A stretch of 40,668 nucleotides of DNA from a virus. How positions within the stretch are numbered: the stretch's first letter is position 1; each line of letters begins with the position of its first letter. A program made the translations under genes and the position numbers. The notes under the pieces were generated by a model. The model was not told the origin of the DNA. It saw only the letters and a program-made list of their open reading frames with translations, and did no database searches. The stretch lies in the IMG/VR virus record IMGVR_UViG_3300035410_000041, positions 1-40,668 of that record. The stretch is one strand, 5' to 3'. Below, piece after piece: positions 33,219 to 38,201 of this stretch.

Positions 33219-33992
33219 ATGAGCTGGAGCTTTAACGCGATCGGAACGAAGGCGAAGATTTTGGAGGCGCTCGATGCGGAGAGCGCGAAGCAGACGGGGC
33301 AGTGCAAGGTTGAGTTCGATGCTGCGCTGCCGCATTTGAAGGGGCTGGTCAGCGAGAACTTCGTTTCGGATGAATACAAGAAACAGTACGTCGCGGTCGA
33401 ACCGCTGATCGAGATCGATGCCAACGGATCGGGCACTTCGAACAATGGCGTGCAGATGCAGCGCAGCATGACGATCAATTGCCTTCGGCCGTGCTGGCGC
33501 AAGCTGTTGGTCTCGATCGCGCTCTTCGCCGGGGTGTTCCTGTCCGGCTGCAGTACGACGGCGAAGGCGCGGCTGGCGAAGTTTGAGCAGGGCGTCGAGA
33601 CCGTTATCGCGGATATCAAAACGATCGACGCGGCCGCGGCGAACGTGGCGCCGGTGATTGCAGCGGTGGCCGAAGTCGTGGCGCCAGGCAGCACCGCGGC
33701 GGCGGACATCAAACAAGCCAGCGTCATACTCACGAAGACGAAGGGAGCGGTTCAATCGTTCCATATCGCGTTCCCGGAGGTCAAGAGCGACAGCACGGCT
33801 CAAGCGGTGGTGTCCTCGCTGCAGGCCACGAGCGACGTGTCGGCTCAGATTGCTCCGCAGCTCACGCAGATCGCTGAAGCGGCTGCGCCTGGCAGCACGG
33901 CCGCGGTCGATCTGAAGAAGGCAACGACGAAGATCACGACGGTCAACGGGATCATTCAGACGTTGAGTGTTACGGTGCCAGCGGGGAACTGA
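33219..33992 (+). CDS. Fused soluble domain and lipoprotein (or internal-start lipoprotein)
   Basis: A 257-aa ORF in two dissimilar parts. Residues 1-83 (SWSFNAIGTKAKILEALDAE and on) look like a small soluble protein. From Met84 (ATG 33468) a signal sequence begins, LLVSIALFAGVFLSGC, with a lipobox Cys; then an Ala-rich helical domain with two similar units (EVVAPGSTAAADIKQAS and EAAAPGSTAAVDLKKAT). A lipoprotein signal cannot work 83 residues in, so ATG 33468 is probably also a start, or two genes have been joined. A role as outer spanin or surface lipoprotein is possible but not shown. Confidence 0.6.
   Translation: MSWSFNAIGTKAKILEALDAESAKQTGQCKVEFDAALPHLKGLVSENFVSDEYKKQYVAVEPLIEIDANGSGTSNNGVQMQRSMTINCLRPCWRKLLVSIALFAGVFLSGCSTTAKARLAKFEQGVETVIADIKTIDAAAANVAPVIAAVAEVVAPGSTAAADIKQASVILTKTKGAVQSFHIAFPEVKSDSTAQAVVSSLQATSDVSAQIAPQLTQIAEAAAPGSTAAVDLKKATTKITTVNGIIQTLSVTVPAGN
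33468..33992 (+). CDS. Lipoprotein product from internal start (candidate)
   Basis: The lipoprotein read from ATG 33468 is 174 aa: basic start NCLRPCWRKLL, hydrophobic VSIALFAGVF, lipobox LSGC, then the repeated helical region. It is in frame with the larger ORF. There is no strong SD immediately before the ATG, so translation may depend on reading of the first part. Confidence 0.45.
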   Translation: MTINCLRPCWRKLLVSIALFAGVFLSGCSTTAKARLAKFEQGVETVIADIKTIDAAAANVAPVIAAVAEVVAPGSTAAADIKQASVILTKTKGAVQSFHIAFPEVKSDSTAQAVVSSLQATSDVSAQIAPQLTQIAEAAAPGSTAAVDLKKATTKITTVNGIIQTLSVTVPAGN

Positions 33993-34076
33993 AGTGTGGC
34001 ACGGGCAGGCTGTGTTCGTTCTGCCCGTGTTTGCGCGCCGAACTCACGGGCAGATACAGCCTGCCCGTGCCACACT
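33993..34076. repeat. REP-like element: nested inverted repeats of CACGGGCAG
   Basis: Directly after the stop of the lipoprotein gene. Two 21-bp arms (33993-34013 and 34056-34076) are perfectly inverted. Inside them is a second perfect 10-bp pair, TCTGCCCGTG and CACGGGCAGA (34020-34029 and 34045-34054). All four arms contain CACGGGCAG or its complement. This is the form of chromosomal REP/BIME elements and may also end transcription. Confidence 0.8.
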
Positions 34077-34103
34077 CGTGCCATACACGAAAATGGAGGG
34101 CTG

Positions 34104-34478
34104 ATGTTGCGATTCATATTTCTAATCCTGGCTTTTCTCTGCGTCTCTGCGTCTCTGCGAGCAAAGGCGCAGCAGGGCGGGAACTGGATCGAGGAGGATT
34201 ACTCGCCGGCGGCGCAGGCCTCGGAGCGGATCCCGCCGGCGTGCGTGTTGGGCGTGGTGAACACTCGCTTTCAGTGGATGCCGGGGCCGATGGACGTCGT
34301 CGTTCACTATTGGGAGAAGTATCGGGGCCGGATCGTGCCGTGGCTGGAGAACAGGGCGCTTCCATTCCTGCGCAAGTATGTGCCGATCCTGGTGCAGTGG
34401 GAGCAGAACATCCAGAAAGCGCGGAACGCGGTGATCATTGCGACGCCGGTAGTGTTGAAGATCTTGAAGAAGTTTTAG
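34104..34478 (+). CDS. Secreted small protein with signal peptide
   Basis: A 124-aa protein with an N-terminal signal peptide (LRFIFLILAFLCVSASLRAKA, cleavage probably after residue 22) followed by a mixed domain containing PGPMDVVVHYWEKYRG and a basic helical end (ARNAVIIATPVVLKILKKF), which may be membrane-active. Part of the signal sequence is encoded by a threefold octamer repeat (34136-34159). The ATG at 34104 follows GGAGGG. Could be a lysis-related or periplasmic protein; not recognised. Confidence 0.6.
   Translation: MLRFIFLILAFLCVSASLRAKAQQGGNWIEEDYSPAAQASERIPPACVLGVVNTRFQWMPGPMDVVVHYWEKYRGRIVPWLENRALPFLRKYVPILVQWEQNIQKARNAVIIATPVVLKILKKF
34136..34159. repeat. Octanucleotide tandem repeat inside a signal peptide
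   Basis: TCTCTGCG occurs three times in tandem (34136-34143, 34144-34151, 34152-34159). It is the complement-type of the CACAGAG/CGCAGAGA host repeats and, being 24 bp, keeps the frame. It encodes the end of the signal sequence. Confidence 0.75.
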
Positions 34479-34510
34479 CACACAGGGCACAGAGAACACA
34501 AAGGAGCGAC
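34479..34510. repeat. CACAGAG-type repeat supplying a ribosome binding site
   Basis: Right after the stop TAG (34476-34478) comes CACACAGGGCACAGAGAACA, then AAGGAG, which serves as SD for ATG 34511. A similar block follows another stop at 37108-37135. These are host-type repeats used as gene spacers. Confidence 0.65.
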
Positions 34511-34810
34511 ATGAATACGATGACAACGGCAGGGCCGACGCCGGCGGTGATTCAATACCCGGCGCGTCGAAAGCAGAACATTACGAATCGCGATCGCGCC
34601 GCGGATCTTGGCAGGAAATATCAGAAAATGTCGGAGCATGCGCGATTGCTTTTCGCCGGTGTGCTTCTTGAACAGCTTGCGTTCGAGGCTGACAAATCTC
34701 CGGAATGTCGGAGTGTTCGGTACGCGCTGGATCGTACCGGCATTGGAATGGATCAAGCCGTTACGAATGCAGAGGCAGAGGCAATCCGGGCGCAGCGCGC
34801 ACAAAGATGA
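34511..34810 (+). CDS. Hypothetical protein, accessory region
   Basis: A 99-aa protein, basic near its N-terminus (ARRKQNITNRDRAADLGRKY) and helical after that. AAGGAG before ATG 34511 comes from the repeat. No family recognised. Overlaps the next gene by 4 bp. Confidence 0.5.
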   Translation: MNTMTTAGPTPAVIQYPARRKQNITNRDRAADLGRKYQKMSEHARLLFAGVLLEQLAFEADKSPECRSVRYALDRTGIGMDQAVTNAEAEAIRAQRAQR

Positions 34811-35016
34811 ACGCGCTGATCTGCAAGCTGCTGTTGGTGCTGGCTGTGTTGCGGGTGCAGCCGCGGTATGTCGAGCCGGCGCCGCGGCTGCCGATGCATT
34901 ACCTGATCGATGGAACGACGTTGCCGGACGGGTCTGTGTTCCGGTTCATCAAGGGCAACAGGACGAAGCTGAAGGTGTGGGTTGAGAATGGAGAGTATCA
35001 CATCGCAACAGAGTGA
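34807..35016 (+). CDS. Small protein with hydrophobic N-terminus
   Basis: A 69-aa protein whose first 16 residues (NALICKLLLVLAVLRV) are hydrophobic and may be a signal or anchor, followed by a short globular part (DGTTLPDGSVFRFIKGNR). Overlaps the previous gene by 4 bp (ATGA) and the next by 29 bp. No family recognised. Confidence 0.5.
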   Translation: MNALICKLLLVLAVLRVQPRYVEPAPRLPMHYLIDGTTLPDGSVFRFIKGNRTKLKVWVENGEYHIATE

Positions 35017-35182
35017 GCTGTTTCGCTGTCCGTGTTGCTTCTCGACGGCGATGTACGTCTGGCCGATTGAGGAGAACGGATTTTCCAGCACGACGCTGAT
35101 TGAGTGCGCTGCGTGCGTGGATCGGAAGTCTGCGGAGCTTCGCGACGAGCTGCAGCTCGAAAACGATTCGATTGGAGGATGA
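34988..35182 (+). CDS. Small zinc-ribbon protein
   Basis: A 64-aa protein with CPCC near residue 14 and CAAC near residue 40, the form of a two-knuckle zinc ribbon. ATG 34988 lies inside the end of the previous gene; a TTG at 34982 is in frame. No family recognised. Confidence 0.55.
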   Translation: MESITSQQSELFRCPCCFSTAMYVWPIEENGFSSTTLIECAACVDRKSAELRDELQLENDSIGG

Positions 35183-35183
35183 G

Positions 35184-35489
35184 ATGAGCGAATTTGTGAT
35201 TACGGCGGTATCGGCGCAGCTCGAGCGGATCCTGGAGGATTGCGCCGTGGCCGGGCTGGGGTGCAAGTTTGAGCTTTGGCCCCTCGATGGATCGCTTCCG
35301 GCTCGCACGATCGAGCGGAAGGAAGGACGGCCGGCATTGCCGGCGCCGGCGGAGCCAATTCGACAACCTAAAGGCGAGCTAGAAGCGCAGCGGTTATGTC
35401 CGCATTGCTCGAAGCCTCTGCGCAAGGATAACCGGCGCGGGGTCTGTACGAAGTGCGCCACCGCGGGAAAAGCACTGCCGGCGAAGTGA
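35184..35489 (+). CDS. Small protein with C-terminal zinc ribbon
   Basis: A 101-aa protein. The first 50 residues are mixed (ITAVSAQLERILEDCAVAGL), then a Pro-rich linker, then a ribbon CPHCSKPLRKDNRRGVCTKC. The ATG at 35184 follows GGAGGATGAG. It overlaps the sigma-factor gene by 4 bp when that begins at GTG 35486. It may act together with it, because the sigma factor also ends in a ribbon; this is inference. Confidence 0.6.
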   Translation: MSEFVITAVSAQLERILEDCAVAGLGCKFELWPLDGSLPARTIERKEGRPALPAPAEPIRQPKGELEAQRLCPHCSKPLRKDNRRGVCTKCATAGKALPAK

Positions 35490-36169
35490 CGACGGATCGT
35501 CGCCGGCGCAGTGTCATACCGTCTGAGCTTTCCCCTGAACAGTCGAAGCTGTTCGAGGAGTACAGCGTTTATGCCAAGCGCATTGCGGAGCGCTGGGCTG
35601 GAAAGCGGAATCTGCTGTTCGATCTCCCACGTTTTGAGAATTCGGCGCTGATCGGTCTGCTCGAGGCTGTTCGCAAGTTTGATCCGGCGCGCGGATTCCG
35701 GTTCAAAACGTACCTGATTCCGATCGTGGTCGGCCGCGTGCGGGATGAGGCGCGGGCGCTGGATACTGTGCCGCGCATGGCGCGATCGCGGGGCGAGCCG
35801 ATCAAAGAGACGCATTCGATCGACGAACCGCTCCAGGACGGCAACCAGGTGCGGACAATGCCAGATGAACGCGCTCCGGATCCGGCCGGACAGGCTGAGT
35901 GCGAAGAAGAAAAGAAGATGGCGCTGGAGCTCGTTCCGCCCGGCCAGGCGCGGGAAGTGTGCGAGCTCTACTACATGCAGAATTTTACGATGGCGCAGAT
36001 CGGCGAGAAGCTTGGGTTGTCGGAATCGCGGATCTGCCAGATTCACAGAAACGCGCTCGATGACGCGCGGCGCGCGGCGCGGACGAAAGTCTGCATCAAA
36101 TGCGGTCAGCGGCCGAAGCGCGATGGATTCGATCACTGCCGGAATTGCATGGAGGCCTGGGGGCAATGA
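35486..36169 (+). CDS. Phage sigma factor (sigma-70 family, FliA-like) with C-terminal zinc ribbon
   Basis: Directs host RNA polymerase to phage promoters. The 227-aa protein has sigma region 2 (ALIGLLEAVRKFDPARGFRF, then KTYLIPIVVGRVRDEARALD), a linker close to region 3, and region 4 with HTH (MAQIGEKLGLSESRICQIHR). A ribbon CIKCGQ...CRNC is added at the C-terminus, which is not usual. Start GTG 35486 overlaps the previous stop; GTG 35453 is the longer alternative. Overlaps the primase gene by 4 bp. Probably the switch to late transcription. Confidence 0.85.
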   Translation: MTTDRRRRSVIPSELSPEQSKLFEEYSVYAKRIAERWAGKRNLLFDLPRFENSALIGLLEAVRKFDPARGFRFKTYLIPIVVGRVRDEARALDTVPRMARSRGEPIKETHSIDEPLQDGNQVRTMPDERAPDPAGQAECEEEKKMALELVPPGQAREVCELYYMQNFTMAQIGEKLGLSESRICQIHRNALDDARRAARTKVCIKCGQRPKRDGFDHCRNCMEAWGQ

Positions 36170-37107
36170 CGGATCTGATCCAGGAGCTCAAATCGCGCCT
36201 CTCGATTCTCGATGTCGTTTCTCGGGATGAGGGCGAATTTAAGAATGGCTCGCGCGGGAAGATGGTTTGCGCGGCGCATGAGTCGCTCACTGTCGATACG
36301 GCGCGCGGGGTGTGGTCGTGGTTCTCGCAGACGCCGGGGCGCGGGCAGAAGTGTCTCGGTGGGGATGTGCTCTCGTGGATTGCTTACAAGCGCTTCGGGC
36401 GCGTCGACGTCGACGGGGAGCAGTTTGTTGAAGTCATTAAGCGCGGCTGTGAATTGGCGGGAGTGCCGTTTCCTGAAAAAAGTGAAGGCGGAAGGCACAA
36501 GGCAGAAGGCAGACGACGGATTGAATCGATCCTGGCGAAGTACTGCGAGGTGGCGGAGGACGCGCGGGACGTGGAGTTTTTCGTGAGAGCCAAGCAGCGC
36601 AAACAGTATCTCTCTCGCGAAGTGATCGAGCGCTGGCGGATCGGGAACGCTCCGAGCTTGAAGCAGTGCCTGGACGCCGGCATGGCGGAGGATGAGCTTC
36701 GCAGCGTCGGCATTCTGCTCAAGGGTCCGGAAGAGCGCGAGTTCATGTTCTTCCGCGATTCGATGGTGATTCCGTTCATCGAGGGCGGGCGCGTCGTCTA
36801 CTTTACCTCGCGGCGCCTGGTCGATCACTTTCCGGACGGCCGGCCGATCGAGAAGGGCAAGAAGTGCCTGTATCTGCGATCGCCGCAGCAGGGGCCGGCA
36901 GACAAGGGGCCAGACGGCGGCGTGGCGCGGCCGGCGGGGTTCAACCTGGAGGCGCTGTATCATCCGGCGGCGAAGCTGGTCGGGATCCGGCTGGTCGAGG
37001 CGCCGCTGGACGCGATCGCGGCGACGGAGCTGGAGCGGCCGGCGATCGCGATGCTGGGCGGGTACCCGAGCAATGAGCTGTGTGAGCGGATTCGAAAAGC
37101 ATCTTAG
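36166..37107 (+). CDS. DnaG-type primase, N-terminal part with half TOPRIM domain
   Basis: A 313-aa protein starting like DnaG (DLIQELKSRLSILDVV). The CHC2 zinc module is only partly kept (MVCAAHESLTVD and KCLGGDVLSWI). A palm N-terminal domain (about 120-270) follows. It ends just inside the TOPRIM domain: VRLVEAPLDAIAATELE with its catalytic Glu at about 278, then IAMLGGYPSNELC and a stop. The DxD half of TOPRIM is absent here but stands at the start of the gene at 38202. A heptamer array lies in the linker (36484-36511). Confidence 0.85.
   Translation: MTDLIQELKSRLSILDVVSRDEGEFKNGSRGKMVCAAHESLTVDTARGVWSWFSQTPGRGQKCLGGDVLSWIAYKRFGRVDVDGEQFVEVIKRGCELAGVPFPEKSEGGRHKAEGRRRIESILAKYCEVAEDARDVEFFVRAKQRKQYLSREVIERWRIGNAPSLKQCLDAGMAEDELRSVGILLKGPEEREFMFFRDSMVIPFIEGGRVVYFTSRRLVDHFPDGRPIEKGKKCLYLRSPQQGPADKGPDGGVARPAGFNLEALYHPAAKLVGIRLVEAPLDAIAATELERPAIAMLGGYPSNELCERIRKAS
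36484..36511. repeat. Heptanucleotide tandem array, 4 units, in primase gene
   Basis: GAAGGCG-GAAGGCA-CAAGGCA-GAAGGCA, four 7-bp units, 28 bp, between the zinc module and the palm domain, read as EGGRHKAEGR. Confidence 0.75.
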
Positions 37108-37135
37108 CCACAGAGAGCACAGAGGAGGCAGAGAA
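37108..37135. repeat. CACAGAG-type repeat at the primase break point
   Basis: After the stop TAG of the primase N-half (37105-37107) comes CCACAGAGAGCACAGAGGAG, then GCAGAGAA. It holds GGAGG, the SD of the next gene (ATG 37136). It resembles the block at 34479 and lies exactly at one end of the cassette that divides the primase. Confidence 0.7.
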
Positions 37136-37375
37136 ATGACAATGCAGGAGACGGCGGAAGAGCTGGTGAATTTGTTTGAGCAGCGTCGAATTTTGGAGAA
37201 CGACGCCAGGACGCTTGCCAACAAACAGAACGAAAATCAGGCTGCATATGCGCGGATTGAGAAAGCGCTGCAGGAGTTCGTCGGGGAAAGTGTCCCGAAG
37301 CGCTTCGTGCGAGTGGAAAACGTCGTCGTGTGTATCGAGAAAGCGAAATCCACGGACATCCGGGCGCTTGAATGA
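37136..37375 (+). CDS. Hypothetical coiled protein, cassette inside split primase
   Basis: A 79-aa, helical, acidic protein (AEELVNLFEQRRILENDART) with a short beta end (KRFVRVENVVVCIEKAKSTD). The first of three genes between the primase halves. Overlaps the next by 4 bp. No family recognised. Confidence 0.55.
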   Translation: MTMQETAEELVNLFEQRRILENDARTLANKQNENQAAYARIEKALQEFVGESVPKRFVRVENVVVCIEKAKSTDIRALE

Positions 37376-37572
37376 AGTCAAAGCGGATGAAATGCGGGGC
37401 TTGCGGTGGCGAAGTATTCCGGCTGTCGGTGCGGGATGCGTTGACGGGGACTGAAATGCTTGCGGAGTGCGAAGGGTGCGGGAGCACATCAATTGTGCGG
37501 CCGTCGACGCCGAAGCTGGTCGTGATCTGGGGCGAGCATAGTGAAGGCGTGCTGGAGAGGATTGAGGAATGA
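37372..37572 (+). CDS. Small zinc-ribbon protein, cassette
   Basis: A 66-aa protein with CGAC near residue 8 and CEGC near residue 33, a two-knuckle zinc ribbon. Overlaps both neighbours by 4 bp. Ribbon proteins of this kind often bind nucleic acid or RNA polymerase; no family recognised. Confidence 0.6.
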   Translation: MKSKRMKCGACGGEVFRLSVRDALTGTEMLAECEGCGSTSIVRPSTPKLVVIWGEHSEGVLERIEE

Positions 37573-38183
37573 AGGAACGGCCGATTCTCTTTAGTGCGCC
37601 AATGATCAAAGCGATTCTGGAGCGCAGAAAACGGCAGACGCGCCGGATCATTCGGGCCGATCATGCTGAAGGCATTGAGACCGATGACGGAGAGCCATCT
37701 GGCAAATTCTCTTTCATGCATGCGCCGGACTGTGGCGGATATTGCGATTATGGTTGCGCCGCGGCCGGCGAGGTCCTCGACGGTCATATCGGATGGACAC
37801 CATGGGGAAGCAATCCGCGGCACTGGGGGAAATTGTGGGTTCGTGAAACATTTCAGATTCATGAAGTCGATGACGTTCAGGGCGACCGCGTATTTTACAG
37901 AGCCGACGATCCGTTAATCAATGCTCGATGGAAAATTGCAAAATGGAAGCCTGCGATTTTTATGCCTCGCTGGGCTTCGCGAATAACGCTGCAGATTCTC
38001 AACATCCGCGTCGAGCGAGTCCAAGAAATTACTGAAGCGGACGCCCAAGCTGAGGGCTTTGGCGGTCCTTCTGGTGAAACCTCGATCGATCAATTTCGTC
38101 GGCTGTGGGACGTAATAAACGGCAAGCGAGCGAGTTGGGAAAGCAATCCCTGGGTGTGGGTGATCGGCTTCAAGACTGCGTAA
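37569..38183 (+). CDS. ASCH-like phage protein, cassette
   Basis: A 204-aa protein of a family frequent in phage genomes. It starts with KERPILFSAPMIKAILERRK and QTRRII, then KLWVRETFQIHEVDD, PAIFMPRWASRITLQILNIR, and the C-terminal WESNPWVWVIGFK. Such proteins resemble ASCH domains (RNA or modified-base binding) but have no proven role. Last gene of the cassette, 18 bp before the primase C-half. Confidence 0.75.
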   Translation: MKERPILFSAPMIKAILERRKRQTRRIIRADHAEGIETDDGEPSGKFSFMHAPDCGGYCDYGCAAAGEVLDGHIGWTPWGSNPRHWGKLWVRETFQIHEVDDVQGDRVFYRADDPLINARWKIAKWKPAIFMPRWASRITLQILNIRVERVQEITEADAQAEGFGGPSGETSIDQFRRLWDVINGKRASWESNPWVWVIGFKTA

Positions 38184-38201
38184 CGGTGGACGGGGCGATG
38201 A

